Part shown: positions 11,831 to 21,589 of the stretch, one piece after another | Layout of the letters: the number at the start of each line of letters is the position of its first letter | Numbering within the stretch: the stretch's first letter is position 1 | Assembly (NCBI RefSeq): GCF_004359215.1 | Contig: NW_027152021.1 | Coordinates: 101,944 to 165,943 of the forward strand | Reading direction: 5' to 3' | DNA: 64,000 bases | Source: Bremia lactucae | Taxonomy: Eukaryota > Oomycota > Peronosporomycetes > Peronosporales > Peronosporaceae | Program-made: the position numbers and the translations under genes | The notes under the pieces: generated by a model | Told to the model about the DNA's origin: nothing | The model's input: only the letters and a program-made list of their open reading frames with translations | The model's database searches: none

Positions 11831-12259
11831 GGGTAACGGGCTAAAGTTGCCCTTATGTTACACAGTCCCCGTTAAGTACACTTGGTCTACTTAAGGGGAT
11901 GGTAAATTACTTTATTAAAGTTATTAGACCCACCACTCGGGTGTGGCTCACATTTGTGACCAACCCTTGTGTATGTGATGCACATAGGTGCATTCACATT
12001 AGAAGCAAGGACTGGACAGGCGGAAGAGATTCATCGAGGCTTACACATAATCCAGACCAGGTGAAGTATCCACCTCCACCTGGTCTGAAGGCCTTAATAT
12101 TGAGGCGCGAGGAGAAATCGCGACTTTTTATTGCAACAAATAGAGCAGGCATCTAACACCAGATTCTCATGCTGAATCTGGCGTCTCTCATGCCGGTTCC
12201 GAAAATCCACGAAACCGCGATGAGCAGGTTTAACCGCTTCCTCGCTGTGCTAGGTCTCA
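11831..12259 (+). repeat. Gy-A LTR remnant split by foreign sequence
   Basis: 11831-12003 matches the first 170 bp of the Gy-A LTR (GGGCTAAAGTTGCCC through GTGCATTCACATTAGA), and 12221-12259 matches its far 3' part (CCGCTTCCTCGCTGTGCTAGG). The intervening 217 bp replaces the middle of the LTR. Part of it (12156-12220) resembles the Gy-B stretch at 32446-32512 (CAGATTCTCATG...GGTCCGAAAATCC). The order suggests a solo LTR damaged by a second insertion or gene conversion. Confidence 0.65.
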
Positions 12260-12295
12260 AAGCGTCCTTTTAAGGCAGTCTTCGTGCGCGCTATT

Positions 12296-12389
12296 ACAGA
12301 AAGATGAATAATCTTGGCTGCTATCTGCCACAAATTTGAGGTAGAACAGAAAGATGAATAATCTTGGCTGCTTTCTGCCACAAATTTGG
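12296..12389. repeat. Two tandem 50-bp units
   Basis: ACAGAAAGATGAATAATCTT begins at 12296 and again at 12346. The units differ at only a few positions (for example CTATCTGCC against CTTTCTGCC). They lie about 270 bp upstream of the AMPK beta start codon. No function is evident. Confidence 0.85.
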
Positions 12390-12655
12390 CGTTGCGATCA
12401 ATCTTCGCCTTCTAAATCATGATTCGAAAGTCCTTAATAGTTGCCAAAATTTTTTAGAGGTGTACCTATCAAGCAACATTCACGCAACCTCAGCGCAGCA
12501 TCTACACGAATTTCTTCCGTCTCTTTGAACTGGAGAGAAGCAATTGTTGCTCTCAAGACTGAGTGACGCCACCCCCTCGATCTTTGCTAGGAATCAGCTA
12601 GCAGTGCATAGTGCGATTTATTGTTTCCTTAAGCTTACTTCGTTTATCATATCTC

Positions 12656-13627
12656 ATGGGTAGCGCCAGTAGCAAAGCGGGCGACACACATCCTAAAAAC
12701 TTGGGCGCAAATCCGAACGACCCCGATGCGTTTCCGCACCACCGTCCGAACTACAATCTGGTGCCGCAGCAGGGCCGCACTCATGAAGGAAAAATGGAGG
12801 GCAAGCAACCTCAAAAGCCGTATTACGTTGAACAGCATAGTTCTACCGAGGCGATGGAAGTCGACCAGCCTACCGACACGTCCTCGGACGCGAACGGAGC
12901 TATGGCCGATGCAGCCCAAGACGGTGGACCTAGTAGTACGACTAATTTGGAGACCAAGGACGTTGCACTACCGCCAGGTGAGGACGTCGTGCCGATGGTA
13001 TTTAAATGGGAGCACGGTGGACGCAATGTCTTTATCACGGGCACGTTTAATGGATGGGACAAGCAATGCTTCATGCACCGATCGGGCAATGACTTTACGT
13101 ACATTGCTAATCTCACGCGAGGAAAGCACATGTATAAGTTTGTAGTGGACGATGACTGGCGATTTGCTCCGGATCAGCTCACTATGGCCGACGTGGAAGG
13201 AAATGTGAATAATTACGTGGACGTGTCGGATTTTGTTCCTCTTTCGGACTTTGACGGCAAAGATGGACCTCAAGAGGACGATGAAGACCCAGAGAACCCG
13301 TATGCACGGTACATTCCCGAGATTGACGAGTATACGAAGGAGCCACCTCCTCTTCCACCGCATTTGCGTCACATTATCTTGAATAAGGTACAACAGGTAT
13401 ATGCAAATGTGTGGCACGTCTGGTCCTAAAAATTGTGTTGCCTGATGCTTCCCTAGGCACCTCCAACAGTTGATGGCCGATTGCTTCCTGTGCCTCAGCA
13501 TGTGGCGCTGAATCATCTCTACTGCACTGCTATTAAAGACGGTATGATGGTGCTTGGCATCACAAACCGGTACAAACAGAAATTCGTTACCACGGTCTAT
13601 TACAGTCTCATGCCTGGAGCTAACTAG
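12656..13627 (+). CDS. AMP-activated protein kinase (SNF1) beta subunit
   Basis: Scaffold and glycogen-sensing subunit of the AMPK/SNF1 heterotrimer, the cellular energy sensor. Exon 1 is 12656-13396, a 60-bp GT-AG intron is 13397-13456, and exon 2 is 13457-13627, giving 303 residues. The start at 12656 (MGSASSKAG) is preferred over an in-frame ATG 45 bp upstream because Gly2 and Ser6 form an N-myristoylation signal typical of beta subunits. A CBM48/AMPK1 glycogen-binding domain spans about residues 112-192 (FITGTFNGWDKQ, YKFVVDDDWRF, NVNNYVDV), retaining Trp134 and Trp168. The C-terminal interaction domain (about 215-303) runs PPPLPPHLRHIILNK, then across the splice to NHLYCTAIKDGMMVLGITNR and KFVTTVYY. 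A low-complexity acidic linker lies between residues 60 and 110. It is the first intact gene right of the element block. Confidence 0.93.
13397..13456 (+). other. 60-bp intron in AMPK beta
   Basis: Starts GTATATG and ends CCCTAG. Without removal the frame stops at 13429; with removal the protein continues APPTVDGRLLPVPQHVALNH, the conserved C-terminal domain of the family. The acceptor and phase are unambiguous. The donor could alternatively be the GTACAAC at 13388, which would remove three residues. Confidence 0.85.
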
Positions 13628-14035
13628 ACAAGTTACGTCCATGCGGCTTGAATAAAAGGAAGAATGGGAAGCACATACGAAAGGGAAGGAGCGCAGTCGT
13701 GACTGATCCAAGTGCTGGACGCGGCGTTGGGCATGCAGAAAGCATGCCTTGCCCCCACTTCGATAATAAAGTAGATAATCTTTTTCGTACTTGGCTATAG
13801 TGAATAGCAAGACATGATTGAATGGGATCGGCGAAGCCAATAGCATCCTCGTTGCGCAATGACGCTAGTAATGCAAATCACAATGGGCTGCATTTAAATT
13901 GTAATAACTTTGTTGTCTTCCTCTGCAGCACGGTCTTTCATGTGCACAATTTCAAAACTGCATGATTCTTTCATTGCGTAGCTTTACAAATCGTTATTAT
14001 TACGAGTTGGGGCTACTACGCTATCAATTCTCGGG

Positions 14036-14374
14036 TTATACGTATACATCGGCCCATAGAAAGAGAAATAGCGTCCCAAATCCCAGCAAGACAGACGCAA
14101 TGAATGCCAAAACCAACTCCACTAGTGCATTTTTCTTAGGAGCTACAGCGCGCGTGAAGAAGAGTGCCATAATAATGAGCCCAGTCAGAAGGAGTGCAAC
14201 TGTAAGGAAGCCGTAATGCTTGGGATCCACAGGACTTGCGTATGGAATTTCCTGTGACACATGCAAAGATAATAGTGAGCTTAGTAAGTTGGCCAAGAAA
14301 GTAGTCGAAAGCCGCGGCTTACGGACCATTTCCATCGTACTGGAAAAACTGGAGCTCTTTTGCTGAAGTGACAC
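14036..14374 (-). CDS. TMEM258/Ost5-like oligosaccharyltransferase subunit
   Basis: Small two-span membrane protein of the ER oligosaccharyltransferase complex, which N-glycosylates proteins. Read as 112 residues on the minus strand. The C-terminal 65 residues carry the family pattern: a YASPVDPKHYGFLTVALLL first span and a LVELVLAFIASVLLGFGTLF second span, ending LWADVYV, close to the TMEM258 arrangement (SPVNP...GFGVLFLLLW...YV). The N-terminus is longer than the usual ~80 residues. A 75-bp in-frame segment at 14252-14326 (GTCCGTAAG...GTGTCACAG on the minus strand) could be a short intron; its removal would give 87 residues starting MSLQQKSSS. Tail-to-tail with AMPK beta, and 118 bp beyond the pinin stop. 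Confidence 0.8.
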   Translation of the reverse strand: MSLQQKSSSFSSTMEMVRKPRLSTTFLANLLSSLLSLHVSQEIPYASPVDPKHYGFLTVALLLTGLIIMALFFTRAVAPKKNALVELVLAFIASVLLGFGTLFLFLWADVYV

Positions 14375-14492
14375 GTATGTATTCGTATAAGATATAAGAG
14401 TATATTTTTTGATTCAGTAAAATCGAGTTTCGAGTTTGAAACATACAACTGAATATTAACCAATAAGTTCGCGTTAGATACGAAAATACTGA

Positions 14493-16157
14493 TCATTCAT
14501 TATGCATAGCTTCTTGAAGCCGCTGCACGAGTATAACCTTCAGCCCTTTGGAGTCAAGGCCACGCTTCCGAAGCTCAACACGTAGCTCAGCCACCTTCAT
14601 CTTCGCAACAAAAGCATCCATTTCCGGTAATATCCTCTCGGGCGCTTTGGCCTCGCAATCAGTTTCCAGCGTAATGTCCTCTGTAGTCGCATTCTTGGCC
14701 ACATCGTCGCTCTGCGTATCAACAGAAAACACCTGCTTCCGGCTAGAAGGTTGTTCTTGGCCTTCCATTTGAGCCACGCTATAAGTTTTCCCTGTCGTTT
14801 TCGAAAAGCTATTTCTTTCTTCTTCAAGCATGCTTTCACTCGTGTCATTCTTCTTTCCATCATCACTTCTCAGATTATTCAAGTCGTCATCTGCTACAAT
14901 GTCTCGAATGTCATTGTCGGGAGTACTATTTTCGTCATGTGCTTTCATCCTCGAGTTTTGAGACGATGCATCGGACATCTCATCCTTGGTCGTCTCGGGC
15001 TCTTTAGACCTTTGCTCCATTTCCTCCTCTCGATCGCTTAGTGTCTCTTCCCCCTTTCCATCGATCACTTGCGTACCCGCAGCTTTTTTTTCCTGTTGTG
15101 CATTATTTAATTGATCCCGAAGACTCTCTAGCTTTGTCGCGTGCTCAGCTTCGAGCTTTCTTAATTTTTCTTCATGAGCTTGTATACTAGCTTTCATCTT
15201 GGCATCGTAGGCTTCCATGGAAGCAGCAACTAATTCTTTCGTTTCTTTCGTGTGCTTTGCAGGAAGGTAATAAATTGGCGGCGAAGCAATCGTCACCAGA
15301 AACTTGGATTGGTTCTCACTCTTCCGTAGTGTCTGCAAGTGCTCCAGCTTGGCGCGTGCAATCTGCTCACTCCGATCCAACTCGGTACGAGCAATTAGCG
15401 CCTTTAATTTGCCAATTTCAGCTTCAAATCGTGCTTGTTTCTCTAAATTTAGACTCTGGAGCTTCTCTCTTTGCTCAGCTTCCTGCTGCTTGGTGTCCTG
15501 ACGCTTAAACAAATGTGTATCCTTCTCAATTTGCCGCTTTGCCTTGCCTAAATGACCCATCAATGCTCCAAACATACGTTTGCTACGCGCAATACCGTCT
15601 TTTTGAGCATACGGCGCGACTGCACGTTGCTTGCGCTCCTGCGTACGAGTATTCGTGGCAGCCGGGACGACGACAACGGTAGAAGTCCTGCTTGCCTCCG
15701 CCCTTTCTTCGGCATCATCGGCAACCTCTGGTTTTGCTACTGCAGAGTGCAGTTTTTGCTTTTTAAAGGTAGTAATCTGGTAATTGTCCTCATGATTGCG
15801 CTTCCCTCGTCTCCAAGAAGCGTTGCCCCGACTATTATTCTCTTTCTGCCGTACAGCGTTTCGATCAGTACCGCCACCGGTTCGCGTAGGCACACCACCA
15901 AGTCGGGACAAGACACTGCGTCGACCAGCTAATCCACCGCCTAGGACTGCACTTCCTTGACGCCCTGTGATTAGACGCAGAATTTAGCATGTCGATGAAA
16001 AATTGCACGTTACAATGCGTGACATCAGATGGCCAATGCACAGCATCGAAAGAAAGCAGAGCGTACTGGATGTGTTAAGCGCCTGTCGCTTCTTTGTCAG
16101 ATCCTGTAGCTCAAGGCGAAGCGCTCGCTCCTCCTCGGACACCATTCGATCCACCAT
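14493..16157 (-). CDS. Pinin (PNN/SDK/memA family) with C-terminal SAP domain
   Basis: Nuclear splicing-associated protein; pinins join the exon junction and spliceosome periphery. Two exons are inferred: exon 1 at 16157-16067 (starting MVDRMVSEEERALRLELQDL), a 102-bp intron at 16066-15965 (GTACGC...ATCACAG), and exon 2 at 15964-14493, giving 520 residues in frame. The N-terminal coiled segment and the AGRRSVLSRLGG stretch match the pinin N-terminal region. The pinin/SDK/memA domain starts about residue 158 (RSKRMFGALMGHLGKAK) and continues through a long charged coiled coil with PPIYYLPAKHTKETKEL, the family's FYIP/LPG-like block. An acidic, Ser-rich linker follows. The last ~38 residues form a SAP DNA/RNA-binding domain (VAELRVELRKRGLDSKGLK). 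A SAP domain at the end of a pinin is unusual. An internal Met at 15911 would give 472 residues but loses the conserved start. Confidence 0.85.
15965..16066 (-). other. 102-bp intron in pinin
   Basis: On the minus strand it begins GTACGCTCTG and ends TCTAATCACAG, with a CATGCTAAAT branch-like sequence upstream of the acceptor. Joining the exons keeps frame (91 nt plus 1,472 nt is divisible by three) and produces continuous pinin-like sequence. Reading through instead meets stops. Confidence 0.75.
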
Positions 16158-17112
16158 AACTGTGAGCTTTGCATGTGGGGGGCTTCACTTAAGTTGCTCA
16201 AGCAACTTTACATGGTGACCTCAAGAATCAAACTTCAAGATGCTATGCCGTTGCATTAGAGTGGCTGCAACTGTGAAGCGCACGAGTGTTCCTGCAGCAG
16301 CGAATTTTATACCATCACTCGTGCAAACGGCGCAATTCGCAGCTGGACTCAAATCATTTGTTCAGCCACAGTCATTGACGTACATGCACAAGTTATGTCT
16401 TGTAACTAAATGGACTCAAGAAAAGGTCACAAGGTTTGCTAATTGAGTTTGTTGCCTGGTGTCACGAACGCAGACTACCGCTACGTGATCTTCTATGCTT
16501 TGATTGCTGTAGGCTCCAAAGAAACTCTAATCACCGAAGAAAGATGACTGTTTAGTTGTCCTATAGACGTGAATCAAAACTTTCGGCTGGTCGCTTTATA
16601 TTGAGTCTGTACGGACTCGACGCGCTTGGGGAGAAGAATTCGGCAATGCTACAGCTCTGTTAAGCGGTGCCGTGCACTTCAATACATAAAATTTCGCTAT
16701 TTCTTAGCGATCTCGACCAATGTCATATCGCGACTGCAACAATTTGTAGCGAGGATTACAACAAGAATACTTCGGCTCCAAATTATCGCTTAACGAAAGC
16801 GATTGTCGTGCATTCGTCAAAGACGAAGTGTGCATCGGGCTGAACGAGACTAAATAAAAGAATAATAACCAGAGCAAGCGACGCTATTTTCTCATTTTTA
16901 ATTGATTAACAATGCTGTCAATCGCACAGATTGAAGCTAGAAAGATCTACACCCGATCACAGCGTGCTACAACAATCAATACCACTAGCCTGGCATCACC
17001 CCTCAGCACAGTCCTTCGCGCGCCATCTCGGACATGCGTTCAGACAATCGCTCTTTAATGATCTTTCGGCGCTTGCGGAATGATGTGCGCTAAGTACAAA
17101 CGACACACTTTA
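16158..17112. other. Intergenic between pinin start and cytidylyltransferase stop
   Basis: About 0.95 kb containing the promoter side of pinin and the 3' side of the next gene. Short open frames at 16240-16446 have no recognisable features. No element remnants were recognised here. Confidence 0.5.
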
Positions 17113-17982
17113 TTAGTGTGCACCACCCCATTTTGAATGTAGAAAATTACGTACAAGCCGGCCTTCTTTGCTAAACAATTCCAGAAAGCTGTGCTGCATG
17201 TCATCGGCCTTGCTCATCCACTTGTGAACAAAACCGTCAACATCATTGCGCACCTTGTCAACAGCCATATCAAACTTGATACTTTTTTCCTTAATAAACG
17301 GAACGTTCATGTCCTTGCCCGTGTAGCCACGTTGCAAATTGCGGCGAATAAACGTGTCGTACTCCGCAATGATCCGAATAATTAAATCCGATGTCGAGAT
17401 GCCATCTGTACGTCTCGTCTCTAGAAATTTGCCCATTGCTTTAATTCGAGCGTACACGTCGCCTTCTGTTGCCTCGCCTGACGTATCCGAGTACGGCAGT
17501 GCATCGTGGCAGACATAGTCTATATCGTGTTTCTCCAAGAATTCGTCCGAAAGCACCCATGGAGCGTCCTCAACAACTTCATCAACCCATCTACAGTGAC
17601 GCAACGACTCGTAACGCTCCTTATCCGTCATAACTGTGCGACCTTTGAGTTTGTGCGTAATTTCGTCACTACAGCAACCAACAATCAGGTATGTGTTGGG
17701 ATAAGCTTCCTTGCATTGCTGCAGAGCTTTTGCATGTCCAAAGTGAAAGAGATCGAAAATGCCATCGGCATAAAGACGCAGTGGACGGCCAGTGGGGGTA
17801 CCAGGCTCGCCTTCTTTCAGCTTCTTGCGGTACGGCTCGGGCAGAGGCTCCGCCGAACTTTCCTGACTGCTAACGCTGCTGCTGCTGTCGTCATTATCAT
17901 TCTTCACATATTCAGCTTCCCGCTCCAGATCTTCGGCGGTAAGCGCTCGGTGGTCGGCTTCGGCCTCCTCTGCGTTGTTCAT
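17113..17982 (-). CDS. Choline-phosphate cytidylyltransferase (CTP:phosphocholine cytidylyltransferase)
   Basis: Makes CDP-choline from CTP and phosphocholine (EC 2.7.7.15), the rate-setting step of the Kennedy pathway to phosphatidylcholine. Single exon, 289 residues. The nucleotidyltransferase core spans about residues 67-215: [19 protein letters not shown] contains the HxGH signature at 80-83, [14 protein letters not shown] follows, and [11 protein letters not shown] at 191-201 is the second CTP-binding signature (usually RTEGISTS, here Asp for Glu). A helical tail ([38 protein letters not shown]) resembles the membrane-sensing region, but is short compared with animal enzymes. The first 50 residues are acidic and Ser-rich. 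Organelle targeting is not apparent. Confidence 0.95.
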   Translation of the reverse strand: MNNAEEAEADHRALTAEDLEREAEYVKNDNDDSSSSVSSQESSAEPLPEPYRKKLKEGEPGTPTGRPLRLYADGIFDLFHFGHAKALQQCKEAYPNTYLIVGCCSDEITHKLKGRTVMTDKERYESLRHCRWVDEVVEDAPWVLSDEFLEKHDIDYVCHDALPYSDTSGEATEGDVYARIKAMGKFLETRRTDGISTSDLIIRIIAEYDTFIRRNLQRGYTGKDMNVPFIKEKSIKFDMAVDKVRNDVDGFVHKWMSKADDMQHSFLELFSKEGRLVRNFLHSKWGGAH

Positions 17983-18287
17983 CTCGGTGGCACGTCTCTA
18001 CATCTCCGCATCAACACCTAGTTAGCCAGCTGCTATCTAATTTTAAGATTACCAAGCACTTCTCCACGACAATCGCGACGCGACTAATGCTTGTACACAT
18101 TTCTAACGTGGAAGCACGCACCTTTCTAGCCATGTTGTGCTTCGTCTTACGTCAAAAAAACTGTGAATGACTACGAGACTTAAGTGCAGTACTTTTACTT
18201 GCTAGATTTACTAAACGAAAAGCGGTTGTAGGTTTGTAATCGGCATCGATTTTTTACTGTCTCATGCGTACCGGTATCTTGGGTTAT
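17983..18287. other. Intergenic between RGP1 stop and cytidylyltransferase start
   Basis: About 300 bp, AT-rich toward 18170-18260. It contains the promoter side of the cytidylyltransferase gene and the 3' end of RGP1. No further feature is seen. Confidence 0.5.
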
Positions 18288-19757
18288 TTAGCTTTCCGCA
18301 ACTTCCAAAGATGCAACTCGAAAACTGCCCGAGTATAGTTTGTGCGGGACATTTGCAAGCTCGCAACGCTTCGTGGCTATTGCTGGTTGTACAACGATAG
18401 GAACATGCCACTGAAACGTTTGTCGTTGCTGCTGTTGAGCGGCTTCGCTTTTAATCTGTGTCGGCGGCGCGCCAGCCGAAAACTCGAAACGGAGCAGCCA
18501 TTGAATGCGTACCAAATCTGTTTTGATCGTTGCGAGTGCGTCGTGCGGGATGCTCAAGCGCATATTTGTATGCAGCACACCCAGTGTGTGTTCATGAAAG
18601 CTGCCAAATACTTTCGACTGAACGACGCGGTCCGGGTCCAGCGCCATGGATGACAGCGTCTCCTCTTGACACAGAGTAGCCGAAACCTTATAGCACGGGA
18701 TGTTGGCACGAGTAAAGTCGAAGACGCCCAGCAGAATGTCCCCTGGCTGATACGACTGTTTTGTTAAAAGAAAACGCACGAGATGACTACTTTCCTTCCC
18801 TATCGTAAAGATGCTCGTCTGTGCACGTTGCATCTGCTCCGTTTCGACACGGCCGTGCATGAGCGAAGGCCGCAACTCAAACGCAATCTCGCTGCCTATA
18901 CGTACGCCAGCCGGTGCTGGTGCTGACGAAGAACTTCGTGCAAGACGCCCGGTCTGTGAAGTTCCACTCACTACGTGACGCGATTTAGGCGTAGTCTCAT
19001 TATTCGTGTCGCTAGTTGGTAGGGTGCTGTCATTACTAAGAGCACTATGGCTCTCAGCGAGATGATATTCGCTAGCGGCCGTGCCAGCTCCAAAGAAATA
19101 CTCGGAGCCATACACGTCAAATGGCAGGTGCACCGACACAGGCTTGCTCCCGGGAACCGCACATTGTGCTGTGATAGTAATTACGTAAAAGACCTTTGCA
19201 GAGGTGCCTCGGAATGACGGACATATAGTCGGTGGTAACGCAAGTGCAAACTCTCGTGTGCAACGCTCTGCAGTCTCCTTTCGCAAATTTTCAATATCAA
19301 TCACGGGATCCACGCTGTGGGATTTTGCTGCAGCTGCGTCGAATTCCGACTGTGTTGGTGCAATGTTAATATCGGAGAACAGCAGCGATGGAGTCGAGCA
19401 AAAAATGCATGTGCCCGTGTCCCCTGAAAAATTGCGCACGTCAGGTAGCTTATCAAACTGATACGCGTCCTCTGGCACTTTTTGCTTCATAAGAGCTCGT
19501 TCTTCTAGGATTGTTTGCTCTTTTAATATCTCTGTACGAGTTGAGGAGACGTGCACGACTGGCAGTGTCAACAAGTTGGTATCCACTGTTACGTGGCCAT
19601 GCGCTTGTGCTACAACATAAGCGATCTCTGCGTGGGCATTATTTTTATCCTCGTGGCTCACGAGCTGTACAAATCCCTTGACAACGCCTCCAGGGAAGAA
19701 GTGGCGGCTCGCAAGCCGCGCTACGAGTACACAGTCTTCCATATTTGGCATTGTCAA
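18288..19757 (-). CDS. RGP1-like subunit of the Rab6 guanine-nucleotide exchange complex
   Basis: In yeast and animals RGP1 pairs with RIC1 at the Golgi to activate Ypt6/Rab6 in retrograde transport. This single-exon gene gives 489 residues, typical of the family. The N-terminus (VLVARLASRHFFPGGVVKGFVQL) is an arrestin-like beta-sandwich start. The middle contains CIFCSTPSLLFSD, LPPTICPSFRGTSAKVFYVITI and VHLPFDVYG, the PSFRG/YYL-type block that marks RGP1 proteins. A Ser/Thr-rich insert (about 235-285) follows. The C-terminal arrestin-like half has LLTKQSYQPGDILLGVFDF and LSIPHDALATIKTDLVRIQWLLRFEF. Assigned by recognition of these blocks; other arrestin-fold proteins are less likely. Confidence 0.85.
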   Translation of the reverse strand: MTMPNMEDCVLVARLASRHFFPGGVVKGFVQLVSHEDKNNAHAEIAYVVAQAHGHVTVDTNLLTLPVVHVSSTRTEILKEQTILEERALMKQKVPEDAYQFDKLPDVRNFSGDTGTCIFCSTPSLLFSDINIAPTQSEFDAAAAKSHSVDPVIDIENLRKETAERCTREFALALPPTICPSFRGTSAKVFYVITITAQCAVPGSKPVSVHLPFDVYGSEYFFGAGTAASEYHLAESHSALSNDSTLPTSDTNNETTPKSRHVVSGTSQTGRLARSSSSAPAPAGVRIGSEIAFELRPSLMHGRVETEQMQRAQTSIFTIGKESSHLVRFLLTKQSYQPGDILLGVFDFTRANIPCYKVSATLCQEETLSSMALDPDRVVQSKVFGSFHEHTLGVLHTNMRLSIPHDALATIKTDLVRIQWLLRFEFSAGAPPTQIKSEAAQQQQRQTFQWHVPIVVQPAIATKRCELANVPHKLYSGSFRVASLEVAES

Positions 19758-19838
19758 GGAAAATGTGAAGTTTTTTAGTGTTCGAAATGTGTGGAGTAGA
19801 CATAAATTGGGGATAGATCTTTACTTTTATACTAAAGC

Positions 19839-20438
19839 TTACGAAGATGCTTGCATAACAGTGTTTACAGAACGCTGAACTATTCGCGCGGAAGTAGCTG
19901 CTAACAGTAATGCTTGCAAGCCTGTGACGCACAGAAAACAGCAAATTAATAAGCGAAATTTAATTCAAGTGATGACTCACCATCCAAAAATTGTTTTTGC
20001 GTCTGGCGAAGATCAGTTGGCGGCAAAGAGCTAAACCAAAGCAATGATTCCATGCATGTGCTTGGTGTACTGGCTGAAACATTGATGTTGTTGCTAGCTT
20101 TCCGATTTCGCAACGTGCTATTATCAACGCCATTATAATCCAATTTAGGCGTATCCTGAAGCCTCCATGTTCCTTCAGAGTCTAATGTTACCACGCGAGA
20201 CGCATGGAAGTTCTCGCGGTACGAAATTTCGGTCAGCGTATGCTCTGGTAGCCTCAGCTTAGCTTTCGTAAGCATTAAAAGTCCCTTTGAAAGGAAATGT
20301 TAATATGCCGCATACCGCAGCACTGCGCCATACAGGACTTACCTGCTTCAGCTTGAGATTCGCTACCTCATGCTGTTCGAGATACTTCTCCAAAGCCTCG
20401 ATGCCCTCGACCAAGCCTTTGTCAGCAGTGTTCGTCAT
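19839..20438 (-). CDS. CCDC115/Vma22-like V-ATPase assembly factor
   Basis: CCDC115 and yeast Vma22 act in the ER to assemble the membrane sector of the vacuolar proton ATPase. Three exons are inferred on the minus strand: 20438-20343, 20284-19981 and 19921-19839, joined by GT-AG introns of 58 and 58 bp, giving 160 residues. Exon 1 is a coiled coil (VEGIEALEKYLEQHEVANLK). Exon 2 begins GLLMLTKAKLRL, matching the family's 'LAKARYAMG' position, and ends at LLWFSSLPPTDLRQTQKQFL, which corresponds to the conserved '[20 protein letters not shown]' block. Exon 3 completes DGLQALLLAATSARI. Without splicing the frame ends after FLDGESSLELNFAY and loses that last block. The gene starts well clear of RGP1, whose start is 81 bp beyond its stop. 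Confidence 0.8.
19922..19980 (-). other. Intron 2 of CCDC115-like gene
   Basis: Minus strand GTGAGTCATC to GTGCGTCACAG, with a TATTAATTTG branch-like sequence. Removal lets the conserved C-terminal DGLQ...ATSARI block follow directly on QKQFL. Confidence 0.8.
20285..20342 (-). other. 58-bp intron 1 of CCDC115-like gene
   Basis: Minus strand GTAAGTCCTG to TTTCAAAG. The donor matches the GTAAGT consensus perfectly and both flanking exons stay in frame (96 nt before it). Confidence 0.8.
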
Positions 20439-20639
20439 TTAAGTAAGATAAGCGGAGAAACTTTAGCAACAAATTCTTAAGAAAGATTACTTATTTCGAG
20501 AATGTAACTTACGGAGAGTAAAAATTTAGCGAAAAACAGGCGAACCATAATCTAGTTTCTCAATACTTGCGCAAATTTTGGCGTTTCCGAACAATATTCG
20601 GTACAACAAAGGACAGCCGAAGCATAAGGTGTAGTAAAA

Positions 20640-20830
20640 ACAGCTTATTGGACGGATGAGGGTCCTAAATGCTTTTATCCTCCGGCAACCCGCACGGTAT
20701 CATCAGATCATCTAACGATGCCTTAACAGTGACTGCATTTCGATATCTGCAGCCCTGAGCATTCTGTTTGGCCATCGGTCTGGGGATGATCCGGTGTACC
20801 GGAAACCAAGGCGATCGCTGATTGGTCTGT
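20640..20830 (-). mobile_element. Small mixed fragments of Gy-B and Gy-A
   Basis: 20665-20700 (ATGCTTTTATCCTCCGGCAA) matches the start of Gy-B reverse transcriptase near 8060-8090. 20765-20800 (TTCTGTTTGGCCATCGGTCT) matches the Gy-A integrase DHPQTD region at 48480-48515. Two families joined within 100 bp indicate nested or rearranged debris. Confidence 0.6.
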
Positions 20831-21060
20831 TGTTATGCTTTCCTCTGAGCTCACCACGCTACCGCTACTGTTGACCAGCTACTTTCTCTCCCACTTCCTT
20901 CAACGAATGGTCAGACGAAACCACGACTATACACAACCGCTCAGAACTGACAGCCGCTCTCTTGCACGCATATTCAGCTTCTGCAAGGCTCACCTACAAA
21001 CATTTACCTTTTATAAAGCTCCTCCTAGGATACTAGCTTCTTGATCACAACTCTTGATCC

Positions 21061-21197
21061 TCATAGCACCCTCCTCTTCTCATTTGTATCGTCAAATCCT
21101 TGCTCGACTTCGTCATGCACGTAAGCTTGAAGCTTGACCGGATCTAACGCTTTTGTCAGCAAGTTTGCCAGCATCTCCTCCGAGTGCATGTATCGGG
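21061..21197 (-). pseudogene. Copia RNase H C-terminal end, separated from its body
   Basis: On the minus strand this reads RYMHSEEMLANLLTKALDPV, the characteristic end of Ty1/copia RNase H. Its missing upstream part is found at 27766-28158, which ends in DVRLKFVCDYARRGVVLA. The two pieces were evidently adjacent before about 6.5 kb of other element DNA entered between them. Confidence 0.8.
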
Positions 21198-21584
21198 TGA
21201 ATTGTTACATGAAATCAACGCTTAAAGGTTGTTAACTAATACATTGTAATATTCTAAAAGCTTATCCATTGGTAGATATGGACCATTATATCTACTTTCT
21301 CCGGGGTCCAGTCAGCGCCGGACGCGCGCAAAGAGAGAGACAGATAAGACTTTATTACATATTTTGTATTAGTTTATAGTTAAGTTAGTATGAAAAAGAT
21401 AGAAACAGAAGAGCTTAATTATATTAAAACAGTCTTCTTAATCCTCTTTAAAGCAAATGATTTAAAGAGAGTCTTCCTCTGCACGCACTAGTGTACCTGA
21501 AAAGACGTGAGGCACCACTCGCACTGAGGCAGTGCGAAGTGGACTTGTACTGAAGCAGTACAACTCAGTTGTGCCCCGTTACAG
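21198..21584 (+). repeat. Probable solo LTR related to Gy-B
   Basis: A non-coding block that ends GTTGTGCCCCGTTACA, the same terminal sequence as the Gy-B LTR at 35644, and has the same layout: an AT-rich first half, an internal hairpin (21453-21478, CTCTTTAAA paired with TTTAAAGAG) and CCTCTGCACG before the end. The left boundary is uncertain. No internal element region adjoins it. Confidence 0.45.
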
Positions 21585-21589
21585 CGCAA

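Noticed and set aside
12296..12389. Repeat pair considered as CRISPR or satellite array
   Set aside because: Only two adjacent 50-bp units with no spacers; a simple tandem duplication.
12968..13846. 292-codon minus-strand open frame
   Set aside because: It overlaps AMPK beta exon sequence antisense, has no recognisable domain and mirrors the coding frame; treated as a shadow.
16003..16446. Short plus-strand frames upstream of pinin
   Set aside because: They overlap the pinin first exon and intron antisense or lack any motif.
17506..18021. 171-codon plus-strand open frame
   Set aside because: Antisense to choline-phosphate cytidylyltransferase and explained by its codon use; no motif of its own.
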